A stretch of 10,924 nt of DNA from Lachnospiraceae bacterium UBA7598 (GCA_002474415.1 DLQV01000256.1:1-10924); one strand, 5' to 3'; shown: positions 1 through 7,444, numbered from the stretch's first letter. Numbers and translations: made by a program. Notes: generated by a model from the letters alone, not told the origin.

Positions 1-408
1 CTCGAAAATCTGATTGATTATTTTTCCAAAGTGGATGACAAGACGATCATCGTATTTTTCGGGGACCATCAGCCGAATGATACGGTGGCTTCTGTCGTAG
101 AAAACGGGGCGCAGGTAGAGACACAAAAACGCTATCTCGTACCGTATCTGGTGTGGAGCAACTATGAGATTGAGGGAGCAAAAGACAAGAATACGAGTCT
201 GAATTATCTTGCGGCGCAGGTACTTACTGCGGCAGGAGTGCCGACAAATGCATACCAGAATTATCTCTTAAGTCTGAGTAAAACCTATCCGGTAATCTCA
301 GCAGCGGGACAGACGGAGGGGATCGGAGCCGACAAAAAACAGCTTCAGACCTACAAGAAGCTTCAGTATTATCAGCTGTTTGAAAAAAACAAAGAAAAGG
401 ATGAGTAA
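1..408 (+). CDS. LTA synthase-like sulfatase-fold protein, C-terminal part (5' truncated by window edge)
   Basis: Frame 1 is open from the first base and ends at TAA 406-408, so 135 codons of a longer gene are visible. The GTG at 31 is internal, not a start. The motif FFGDHQP (codons 19-25) matches the late metal-binding Asp-His of the alkaline phosphatase/sulfatase fold used by LtaS-type enzymes, where GDH supplies two metal ligands; here these are D22 and H23. The lines that follow (LVPYLVWSNY, then a helical segment) fit the end of that catalytic domain. Such enzymes transfer glycerol-phosphate from phosphatidylglycerol to a growing polymer on the outer membrane face. The N-terminal membrane part and the nucleophile threonine lie outside the window, so a phosphoethanolamine transferase or another sulfatase-fold enzyme is possible. 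The last codons overlap or abut the yfhO start, which suggests one operon. Confidence 0.8.
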   Translation, partial: LENLIDYFSKVDDKTIIVFFGDHQPNDTVASVVENGAQVETQKRYLVPYLVWSNYEIEGAKDKNTSLNYLAAQVLTAAGVPTNAYQNYLLSLSKTYPVISAAGQTEGIGADKKQLQTYKKLQYYQLFEKNKEKDE

Positions 409-412
409 GAAC

Positions 413-2971
413 ATGAAAAAATTGATTTCCCGGATGGTGTCACACCGGTCTTTTCCTTATGTGATGGCTTTTCTTCTGCCATTTGTGATCTGCGTGATCA
501 TCTGTATTGGAAACGGGGTATATCCTTTTGGTGACAATTGTATTCTGCATATCGATATGTATCATCAGTATTGTCCGTTTTTTACAGAGTTTCTCCATAA
601 ATTAAGAACCGGGGGCAGCCTGCAGTATTCCTGGAATCTGGGACTTGGATCGGATTTTGTTTCTTTGTATGCCTATTATCTGGCAAGCCCGCTTAATTTC
701 CTGATAGTGCTCTGCCCGAAACATTACGTAATCGAGTTTATGACGATACTGGTGTTGGTAAAGATTGCTCTGTGCGGACTGACTTTTTTCCTGTTTTTGA
801 AATATCATTTTCATCTGATCGGAAAAGACGGAAAACTCCATAAAAATCAAGTGATCCCGGCACTGGTATTTTCTACGGCATACGCACTGTCCGGATTTGT
901 TGCAGCTTACAGCTGGGATATTATGTGGATGGATTGTATCCTGCTTTTCCCGCTGATCATGGCAGGACTGGAAAAACTGGTACGGGAGCAGAAACCGGGA
1001 CTGTATTTTGTGACCCTTGCATTGTCGGTGTTTGCAAATTATTACATTTCCATCATGATCTGCATCTTTCTGGTGTTTTATTTTGTTCTCCTCTTTTTTA
1101 CGCAGAAAGGTGGAAAACTGAAGGCATTTTTGCGGTTTGCGTGGTATTCTCTGCTGGCGGGGTCTGTTTCGATGGTACTGCTATTGCCGGAGATCGCCGT
1201 GCTTTCTGCATCCGGATCTGCCGAAGACAGTTTCCCGAAAACACTGGAGTGGTATTTTTCGATTATTGCAGAGCTGGGGCGTGCGGCAACCGTCACCACA
1301 AGTTATACGGGAAATGATCACTGGCCGAATCTGTATGCGGGGGCATTTACACTGGTACTGGTGTGGCTGTATGTACTGAACCGTAGAATTTCCTGGAAAG
1401 AAAAAGTTCCGCGTATGTTGATGCTTGCCTTTTTCCTTGTAAGTTTTGCGGATAATCAGCTGGATTACATCTGGCATGGCATGCATTTTCCACAGGCATT
1501 GCCGGGCAGACAGTCATTCCTTTACATTTTTATGCTTCTCGTCATGGGATTTGCAACGATCCGCAAATGGAAAGGAACCCGGCGCTGGCATATCATCATA
1601 GCAACGCTTGCCGCACTGACACTGATGGTTCTCTCCGGATATTACGGGGACGAACTGGTGACGGAGTACATGGCAGTTGTGATTACTATGCTGTTTATCC
1701 TTGTTTATGGAATCCTGTTTCTTTTACTGAAGCTTGCACCGAAGAAAATGCGGATAGCCTTGCGGGAGGTCACCTTTTGTGTTGCCATCGCGGAACTGGC
1801 AATCAATATGGCGGTAACCGGGCTTGGTGTTACCAGTCGTGTGGCCTATACAGATAAACAGGGATACTACGAAGACCTGTTGCAGCAGGCAAAAGAGGAT
1901 AACGGAACGGACGGATTTTACCGCGTGGAAGACAGCGGGCGAAAAACAAAAAACGATGACAGCCTGTACGGATATCGTTCTGCGACGGTCTTTTCTTCCC
2001 TGATGAATCTGGATGTCAGCCATCTTTTCCAGAGCCTGTATATGGAGGGAGGAAAGAATTTCTACTGTTACAATGGTGCTTCTCCACTTCCGTCAGCTAT
2101 GTTTTCTGTAAAATACATGCTTTCTTCCAATCCAAAGGATGAAAGTCCTTTGCGGACGCTTGTGGGCAGCAGTAACGGAAATTACCTCTATCGGAACAAT
2201 TATTGCCTGCCGCTTGGCTATATGATGAGCGAAAAGGCAATCCGTGGCTGGGAATCTTCCATGCTTGACCGGATCGGTTCTCTGAATTCCCTGGCAAAGC
2301 AACTGGGCGCAAAAGGAGACATGCTTTATCCGGCAACCTGTACACAGTCGCAGGTAGCCGGGGATACGACAATTGATATTTCCGAGGATGGATATTATTA
2401 TGCAGATTATGTAACCTGTAATGCAGATTCTCTGACGGTATCAAGAGATGACGGATGGACGCAGCAGTATGGGAAGACCACACACCGCTATCTGCTGGAT
2501 CTGGGAGAGTGCAAAGCCGGAACGAAGGTAAATATTACCAATCTCAATGCAGAAACGATTGAATACCATGTGTACCGCCTGAATTTCAAGGCTATGTGCA
2601 CTGCGTATGAGACGCTCAGCGAACAGACCATGTCACTCGACAAAATGACGGATCGCAGGATCGTTGGAAGTATCGATGTCAGGCAGGCGGGAAGACTGAT
2701 TCTGTCGGTGCCGGCCGATGAGGGCTGGAGCCTGTATGTAGATGGGAAAAAGACGAAAATAAAGCCTTTCGCAGATGCACTCATTGGTGTACACTTAAAA
2801 GAAGGAACGCATAAGATTGAGCTGCGTTACACCACACCGGGCGTACAGATCGGAGCTGCCATCAGCATAGCTGCACTTTTGTTATTCCTGTTTAGTATGT
2901 GGATAAGATATAAGACAAGGGGGAAACATGGGGAAAAAATGCATCAGCATCGTCGTACCGATGTACAATGA
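413..2971 (+). CDS. yfhO: YfhO-family multipass membrane protein (GT-C-like glycosyltransferase)
   Basis: This is an 852-residue polytopic membrane protein, a usual length for the family. After TM1 (about residues 15-34) comes the YfhO signature GNGVYPFGDN and then HIDMYHQY, with D48 in the first outer loop where GT-C enzymes keep a catalytic acid. About a dozen hydrophobic segments run to near residue 480. An extracellular soluble part follows, then a beta-rich C-terminal domain (ADEGWSLYVDGKK, LKEGTHKIELRY) and a last TM near 812-832. In Bacillus subtilis YfhO uses the lipid-linked sugar made by CsbB to decorate lipoteichoic acid; the acceptor here is inferred. Starts at TTG 380 and ATG 401 are also in frame. 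I prefer ATG 413 because the protein then begins just before TM1 and AAAGG lies upstream (spacing about 12), but the choice is not firm. The 3' end overlaps the next gene by 44 bases. Confidence 0.87.
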   Translation: MKKLISRMVSHRSFPYVMAFLLPFVICVIICIGNGVYPFGDNCILHIDMYHQYCPFFTEFLHKLRTGGSLQYSWNLGLGSDFVSLYAYYLASPLNFLIVLCPKHYVIEFMTILVLVKIALCGLTFFLFLKYHFHLIGKDGKLHKNQVIPALVFSTAYALSGFVAAYSWDIMWMDCILLFPLIMAGLEKLVREQKPGLYFVTLALSVFANYYISIMICIFLVFYFVLLFFTQKGGKLKAFLRFAWYSLLAGSVSMVLLLPEIAVLSASGSAEDSFPKTLEWYFSIIAELGRAATVTTSYTGNDHWPNLYAGAFTLVLVWLYVLNRRISWKEKVPRMLMLAFFLVSFADNQLDYIWHGMHFPQALPGRQSFLYIFMLLVMGFATIRKWKGTRRWHIIIATLAALTLMVLSGYYGDELVTEYMAVVITMLFILVYGILFLLLKLAPKKMRIALREVTFCVAIAELAINMAVTGLGVTSRVAYTDKQGYYEDLLQQAKEDNGTDGFYRVEDSGRKTKNDDSLYGYRSATVFSSLMNLDVSHLFQSLYMEGGKNFYCYNGASPLPSAMFSVKYMLSSNPKDESPLRTLVGSSNGNYLYRNNYCLPLGYMMSEKAIRGWESSMLDRIGSLNSLAKQLGAKGDMLYPATCTQSQVAGDTTIDISEDGYYYADYVTCNADSLTVSRDDGWTQQYGKTTHRYLLDLGECKAGTKVNITNLNAETIEYHVYRLNFKAMCTAYETLSEQTMSLDKMTDRRIVGSIDVRQAGRLILSVPADEGWSLYVDGKKTKIKPFADALIGVHLKEGTHKIELRYTTPGVQIGAAISIAALLLFLFSMWIRYKTRGKHGEKMHQHRRTDVQ

Positions 2972-3893
2972 GGAGGAATCTCTGCAGATTTTGTACCGGG
3001 AATTAAACCGCGTGACACGGGAAATGGGCGATTATGATTTTGAATATTTATTTGTCAACGACGGATCGAAGGATGCAACATTGCAAAAGATCCGGGAACT
3101 CGCAGCAGAAGATGAGTGCGTGCACTATCTTTCTTTTTCCCGCAATTTTGGAAAAGAAGCGGCGCTGCTGGCAGGATTGTCCTATGCAAAGGGGGATTAT
3201 GTGACTACGATGGATGCGGATCTGCAGGATCCGCCATCGCTCTTGCCACAGATGGCCGCGATGTTAGAAGCCGGAGACTGTGACAATGTGGCAACCCGCC
3301 GGATTAACCGGCAGGGAGAACCAAAGATCCGTTCGTTTTTTGCACGGATGTTTTATAAAGTTATGCGGAAACTTTCCCACATTGAGATTGCAGATGGGGC
3401 AAGGGATTACCGCCTGATGAACCGTGCCATGGTAGATTCCATTCTTTCTGTCAGTGAATATAACCGGTTTTCCAAAGGAATCTTTGCCTGGGTCGGATAT
3501 GATACCAAGTGGCTGGAATTTGAAAATGTAGAACGGTCTGCGGGAGAAACCAAGTGGAGTTTCTGGAAGCTCGTGCGCTATTCTTTTGATGGAATTATCA
3601 ATTTTTCGGATGTTCCGTTGAAAATTTCATCGTATCTGGGGTTGGTACTTACCGTGGTTTCTTTTGTCGCAATCGTCGCGGAAATTGTGCGGGCACTGGT
3701 ATTCGGGGATCCGGTTGCCGGCTGGCCATCGCTGGTATGTATCGTGACATGTATCGGCGGAATTCAGTTGTTTTGTATGGGAATCATGGGACAGTATATT
3801 GCAAAAACCTATATGGAGGTGAAAAAAAGACCGCATTATATTATAAAGGAGAGTAATTGTACCCGGGAGAAAAAGAACGACACACAGAATTGA
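2928..3893 (+). CDS. GT2 polyprenyl-phosphate glycosyltransferase (GtrB/CsbB/DPM-like)
   Basis: A 321-residue enzyme predicted to move a sugar from a nucleotide donor to undecaprenyl phosphate at the inner membrane face. The GT-A fold is clear: SIVVPMYNEEESL (7-19), FVNDGSKD (42-49), SFSRNFGKEAAL (69-80), the metal-binding DAD (96-98) followed by LQDPP (99-103), the RDYRLMNR acceptor-side motif (159-166), and GETKW (206-210) before the membrane part. Two TM helices follow (about 233-258 and 267-290), then the conserved QYIAKTYMEVKKRPHYI tail. ATG 2928 has AAGGGGG at 2917-2923. The next Met (residue 12) would cut off the first beta strand, so the 44-base overlap with yfhO is real and suggests translational coupling. 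The closest functional models are B. subtilis CsbB and phage GtrB. The sugar cannot be read from the sequence. No GtcA-type flippase gene is in the window. Confidence 0.9.
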   Translation: MGKKCISIVVPMYNEEESLQILYRELNRVTREMGDYDFEYLFVNDGSKDATLQKIRELAAEDECVHYLSFSRNFGKEAALLAGLSYAKGDYVTTMDADLQDPPSLLPQMAAMLEAGDCDNVATRRINRQGEPKIRSFFARMFYKVMRKLSHIEIADGARDYRLMNRAMVDSILSVSEYNRFSKGIFAWVGYDTKWLEFENVERSAGETKWSFWKLVRYSFDGIINFSDVPLKISSYLGLVLTVVSFVAIVAEIVRALVFGDPVAGWPSLVCIVTCIGGIQLFCMGIMGQYIAKTYMEVKKRPHYIIKESNCTREKKNDTQN

Positions 3894-3918
3894 CGCAGAT
3901 ATGCTTTTTCTATATAAT
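3890..3918 (+). promoter_or_regulatory. Predicted sigma-A promoter for the glucosaminidase operon
   Basis: TTGACG (3890-3895) and TATAAT (3913-3918) are separated by exactly 17 bases. The -10 box is perfect and the -35 box has five of six consensus bases. The -35 box includes the TGA stop codon (3891-3893) of the upstream glycosyltransferase gene, so transcription would start near 3925 and give a leader of about 73 bases before ATG 3998. I see no T-tract terminator between the two genes, so read-through from the upstream cluster could add to expression. Confidence 0.75.
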
Positions 3919-3930
3919 AATACAAAGACT

Positions 3931-3962
3931 GCGGTACATCCCTGATGTATCGCAATACAGGG
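3931..3962 (+). promoter_or_regulatory. Leader hairpin with an overlapping alternative hairpin
   Basis: GCGGTACATC (3931-3940) and GATGTATCGC (3944-3953) form a 10-bp stem with one G-U pair and a CCT loop, just after the predicted transcription start. The same bases can pair another way: CCCTG (3940-3944) with CAGGG (3958-3962), extended by TAT (3948-3950) with ATA (3955-3957) after a 3-base bulge. The two folds exclude each other. No U-run follows, so neither looks like an intrinsic terminator. Possible roles are a protein operator, a 5' mRNA-stabilising hairpin or a conformational switch; none is shown. Confidence 0.5.
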
Positions 3963-3997
3963 CAAACATTCAAAAGCATAACAGGTGAGGAAAAATA

Positions 3998-5773
3998 ATG
4001 CGAAAGATAAAACGCGTTTTGAGTGCTCTGCTTTGCGGAGCAATTCTTATAACAGGAACACTTACAGGAGTCTGTGTGCGTGTCGATGCAGCAGCCAGCA
4101 GCTATGCCGTACAGCTGCGTGCGGCAGGATTTCCGGAAAGCTATATCAGTGCACTTTCCGCGCTTCATACCGCATACCCGCAGTGGCAGTTTCAGGCAGT
4201 GAATACCGGACTGGATTGGAATACCGTGATTACCAGGGAGAGTGCCAATGGGATTAATCTTGTTCCAAAAACCGGAAACGATGCGACAAAATCCACGGCG
4301 GCAGGGGCATATGACTGGACAACCAATGTGTGGACGATTTATGACGGATCTTCCTGGGTTGGAGCCAATTCCAAATATATTGCCTATTATATGGATCCGC
4401 GGAATTTTCTCAGCGAAACCGATATTTTCCAGTTTGAAAGTTTAAGTTTCAGCCAGGTGCAGACCAAACAGGGAGTTTCTTCTATTCTGAAGGGAACCTT
4501 TATGGAAAACAGTGTTCAGGATAGTGATGGTTCCACACTTGATTATGCACAGGCTTTTATGGACATCGGAGAAGAGACCGGTGTCAGCCCGTATCATCTT
4601 GCGTCGAGAGTGCGCCAGGAGCAGGGGCTTAGAGGAACCAGTTCCCTGATTTCCGGTACTTACAGCGGTTACGAAGGTTACTACAACTATTTTAACGTGG
4701 GAGCTGCCGGCATTACTTCTACGCTGGTCATCAAAAACGGACTGGCTTATGCAAAGAAGGCGGGATGGAATACCCGCTATGCGGCACTCGAAGGAGGCGC
4801 AAAAATCCTGGCAAAAAACTATATTGGTGTGGGACAGGATACATTGTATTTTCAGAAATTCAATGTGGTAAACCAGAAAAATCTGTACGGTCATCAATAT
4901 ATGGCGAATCTTGCGGCTGCCTACAACGAAGGCAGAAAGCTTGGTCAGGGATATGCGGACAAACAGCAGGCATTTGTATTCCGGATTCCGGTTTATTCCA
5001 ATATGCCAGCTTCGGCAGTGACGTTTACGGCCAAAGGAAATCCGAACAATTATCTGAAAACGCTCAGTGTAAGCGGACAGACACTGACGCCTGCATTTCG
5101 CGGGGACAAGACATCATATTCACTTGTGGTGGACGGCAAGATTTCTTCTGTTACAATCAGTGCATCACCGGTAGCAGCAAAATCGTCTGTGTCGGGAACC
5201 GGAACGAAAAAACTCCAGACGGGAACCAATACCTGCAAGATCACCTGCAAATCGGAGAGCGGGACATCCAAAACCTATACGATTACGATTGTAAAAAAAG
5301 CAGGTACATCATCCATTACAACACCGGCAACCCCGACGACAACGGAAAAAAGTTCCGTGACTTCGAATACCTATCAGATCAGAAATAAAATGGTCACAGG
5401 TATTCAGCCGCAGACCTCTGCATCCACATTTTTAAAGAAACTTAAAGTGACTGCGGGAACGGTAAAACTGGTCAGTGCTGCCGGAAAAAGCGTGACGGGA
5501 AACGTTGCAACCGGCAATGTCCTGCAACTGTATGACAACAAAAACAAAAAAGTTTCTTCCTACACCCTTGTGATTTATGGAGATGTAAACGGAGACGGGA
5601 AGATAGATAAAACAGATGTAAACCGGCTGAACCGGCATCTTAACGGATCGGAAAAACTGACCGGATATTATCTGGAAGCTGCAGACACAAACCGTAAAAA
5701 AGACGGGGTAAACGTATTGGATCTGGTATATCTGAGCAGGCATCTTCGCGGACAGATTACGATTCAGCAGTAA
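3998..5773 (+). CDS. Secreted GH73-like endo-beta-N-acetylglucosaminidase with cadherin-like and dockerin-like domains
   Basis: A 591-residue exported enzyme predicted to cut the glycan strands of peptidoglycan. A signal peptide (about 1-32, ending near VDAAA) is followed by an N-terminal conserved region (about 45-150, with FPESYI, TGLDW, DPRNFL, IFQFE) and a glucosaminidase domain (about 155-335). LASRVRQEQG (201-210) holds the likely catalytic Glu208, and YYNYFNVGAAG (228-238) fits the rest of the active-site cleft. A cadherin-like beta-sandwich covers about 350-434. A Thr/Ser-rich linker and a small module (about 458-526) lead into a dockerin-like end. Its first calcium loop, DVNGDGKIDKTD (529-540), is canonical. 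The second (563-575) has one extra residue and Lys at the fifth position, so it looks degenerate. AGGTGAGG (3983-3990) sits 7 bases before the ATG. It likely shares a transcript with the next gene, 15 bases downstream. Confidence 0.88.
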   Translation: MRKIKRVLSALLCGAILITGTLTGVCVRVDAAASSYAVQLRAAGFPESYISALSALHTAYPQWQFQAVNTGLDWNTVITRESANGINLVPKTGNDATKSTAAGAYDWTTNVWTIYDGSSWVGANSKYIAYYMDPRNFLSETDIFQFESLSFSQVQTKQGVSSILKGTFMENSVQDSDGSTLDYAQAFMDIGEETGVSPYHLASRVRQEQGLRGTSSLISGTYSGYEGYYNYFNVGAAGITSTLVIKNGLAYAKKAGWNTRYAALEGGAKILAKNYIGVGQDTLYFQKFNVVNQKNLYGHQYMANLAAAYNEGRKLGQGYADKQQAFVFRIPVYSNMPASAVTFTAKGNPNNYLKTLSVSGQTLTPAFRGDKTSYSLVVDGKISSVTISASPVAAKSSVSGTGTKKLQTGTNTCKITCKSESGTSKTYTITIVKKAGTSSITTPATPTTTEKSSVTSNTYQIRNKMVTGIQPQTSASTFLKKLKVTAGTVKLVSAAGKSVTGNVATGNVLQLYDNKNKKVSSYTLVIYGDVNGDGKIDKTDVNRLNRHLNGSEKLTGYYLEAADTNRKKDGVNVLDLVYLSRHLRGQITIQQ

Positions 5774-5788
5774 AAGAAAGGCAAAAAA

Positions 5789-7444
5789 ATGAGACAAATA
5801 CGGAAAACAAAAGGAAAACGGATACTGGGAGCAGTATTAGCACTGGTGTTTCTGATCGGTTGTGTGATGACACCGGATCTGCAGGCACAGGCAGAGAATA
5901 TGATTATCGCCTTAAGTGCTAAATCGGTAAAGATTGGAGATACCCTGACAGTTACCGTGACACTGCCGGCAGGGGTGACGGGTACCGTGAACCTGACGTA
6001 TTCCAAAGACGTTTTCACTTATCAGTCCGCATCGGCGGAAACCAGCGTAAATGCAGGTACGGTTTCCATGACACTGGGAAGCTACGGTTCTGGAAGTAAG
6101 CGTGCAAGCGGAACGATCAGATTTAAAGCAGATGCAGCCGGCACTGCAAGTTTTGCAGCATCCGCACCATCTGCGGGAAACCAGGAAGGGGACCGCGTGG
6201 ATGTAGGAGGGGCAAGTGTATCGGTCTCTGTAGACAATTCGGCTGTGGCATCCGATGAAAAATCCGCAGACAATACACTGGCATCGCTGACCATTTCCGA
6301 GGGAACACTTTCTCCGGAGTTTCAGCCAAAAGTTACCGAGTATAAGGCGAAGGTGGGAGATCAGGTAAGTTCTCTGGCAGTCAGCGCACAGCCAAACGAT
6401 GCCAAAGCATCCGTGATCTCTGTCAGTGGTGCAGACAAACTGCAGACAGGCACAAATAACGTAAAGATTGTTGTGCAGGCGGAAAATGGCGTGAAAAAAA
6501 CTTACACGATCCATGTAACCAGGGGAACAGCGCAGCAGGAATCACAGGCGACACAGGAGACACAAAAAGAAGAGACAAAGACATCTTCGGACGGACAGCG
6601 GTATTTCACCATCGATGGAACGAAACTTTATCTGACGGACAGCATACCGGACCGTTATGTCCTGGATGGATTTGTCAAAGATACCGTGACTCTGTGGGAT
6701 AATCCATACCCATGTATGCGCAAAGACGGCGTAGATACACCGTTGAGGATTTTGTATCTTGTGGATGAAAATGGAGAAAACGGTGCACTGTATATGCTGG
6801 ATCTGGATGATCCGGAAGAAATTTATCCGTTTGTATGTATGAATTATAATCAGTATAAACATACCATGGGGGGAGAAAATGCTTCGACAGAAGCATCGAC
6901 GCAGCAGGGCGCAGACGGCTTATTCCAGAGTACGGAAAGTCAGATGAGACTGATCCTCTGTGCATTTGTTGTAGTTGTACTGATTCTTCTGATCATTATC
7001 GTAGTGTTGATTGTCAGAAGAAAAAAAGGTGACGCCGATGATGATGATGATGATCTTTATGAGGATTATGATGAGGAATATGATGATGACGATGATGATC
7101 TTTATGAAGATCCGGAAGAACCTGAAGAAGATGATAATGAAAAGGGAATTTCTAAGCGTTATAAGAAAGACACTTTCCGCAAAAAAGGCGGATTTATGCA
7201 TAAACTGTTAGAGGGCATTGAGGACGATTTAGATGACGATCTGGATGATGACGATGACCTGGATGATGCCGGGGACGAGGATGAGGAAGAACCGGAAGAG
7301 AAGACAGACAGATATGAGGATCCGGACGAGGATATCAGACTGCAGAAAGAATTAGCAGAAGAAGTCCGGAACTCTATGCTTGGAAGAAAAAAGAAAAAAC
7401 CGAAAAAAGATACCGATGACGATATCGAATTTATTGATTTATAA
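5789..7444 (+). CDS. Membrane-anchored surface protein: cohesin-like and cadherin-like domains, acidic cytoplasmic tail
   Basis: A 551-residue protein of unknown function with a clear layout. Residues 1-35 form a signal peptide ending AQA, although LIGC (22-25) also fits a lipobox. Residues about 38-148 are beta-rich and resemble a cohesin domain (VKIGDTLTVTVTLP, a strand ending LTYSKDVF, then GTIRFKADAAGTASF). A cadherin-like sandwich (about 161-245) shares KLQTGTN and KTYTI with the upstream enzyme. After a Gln/Thr/Glu-rich linker comes an unnamed compact region (about 270-355) with two cysteines (C309, C350) that could form a disulfide. One TM (about 387-409) is followed by RRKK and a cytoplasmic tail very rich in Asp/Glu, broken by a basic patch (455-467) and RKKKKPKK near the end. 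AAAGAAAGG lies 7 bases before the ATG. It is probably cotranscribed with the glucosaminidase gene and may dock that enzyme; this partner is inferred. Confidence 0.75.
   Translation: MRQIRKTKGKRILGAVLALVFLIGCVMTPDLQAQAENMIIALSAKSVKIGDTLTVTVTLPAGVTGTVNLTYSKDVFTYQSASAETSVNAGTVSMTLGSYGSGSKRASGTIRFKADAAGTASFAASAPSAGNQEGDRVDVGGASVSVSVDNSAVASDEKSADNTLASLTISEGTLSPEFQPKVTEYKAKVGDQVSSLAVSAQPNDAKASVISVSGADKLQTGTNNVKIVVQAENGVKKTYTIHVTRGTAQQESQATQETQKEETKTSSDGQRYFTIDGTKLYLTDSIPDRYVLDGFVKDTVTLWDNPYPCMRKDGVDTPLRILYLVDENGENGALYMLDLDDPEEIYPFVCMNYNQYKHTMGGENASTEASTQQGADGLFQSTESQMRLILCAFVVVVLILLIIIVVLIVRRKKGDADDDDDDLYEDYDEEYDDDDDDLYEDPEEPEEDDNEKGISKRYKKDTFRKKGGFMHKLLEGIEDDLDDDLDDDDDLDDAGDEDEEEPEEKTDRYEDPDEDIRLQKELAEEVRNSMLGRKKKKPKKDTDDDIEFIDL
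7037..7126 (+). repeat. Duplicated 45-bp Asp-rich coding unit (GAT-rich)
   Basis: Two adjacent 45-base units (7037-7081 and 7082-7126) each begin by coding for DDDDDDLYED and then diverge. Within each unit, runs of GAT/GAC form a near-perfect trinucleotide tract. The pattern suggests a recent in-frame duplication in the acidic cytoplasmic tail. The tract could change length by slippage without breaking the reading frame. Confidence 0.7.
7223..7267 (+). repeat. Second Asp/Leu low-complexity tract in the acidic tail
   Basis: This stretch codes for a run of Asp interrupted by Leu about every fourth or fifth residue (DDLDDDLDDDDDLDD, residues 479-493). At DNA level it is made of GAT/GAC with CTG or TTA codons. 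It is separate from the 45-bp duplication upstream and has a different periodicity. Confidence 0.6.

Noticed and set aside
31..33. GTG start for the first gene.
   Set aside because: The frame is open from base 1 and the upstream codons continue the family pattern (LENLIDYFSK), so this is an internal codon.
380..412. YfhO start at TTG 380 or ATG 401.
   Set aside because: TTG 380 adds an 11-residue lysine-rich extension inside the previous gene, and AAGG directly abuts ATG 401 with no spacing. ATG 413 is preferred, but 401 remains possible.
3931..3962. Intrinsic terminator after the GT2 gene.
   Set aside because: The stem is good but no T-run follows either hairpin, and it lies downstream of a near-consensus promoter.
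3955..3997. ACAGGGCAAAC resembles the opening of GEMM/c-di-GMP-I riboswitches.
   Set aside because: The conserved downstream parts (GACGCAAAGCC-like segment and tetraloop receptor) are missing, and only about 40 bases remain before the start codon.
5912..6514. 200-codon antisense frame within the surface protein gene.
   Set aside because: Low-complexity Cys/His/Arg-rich product without a start signal, opposite a well-supported gene.
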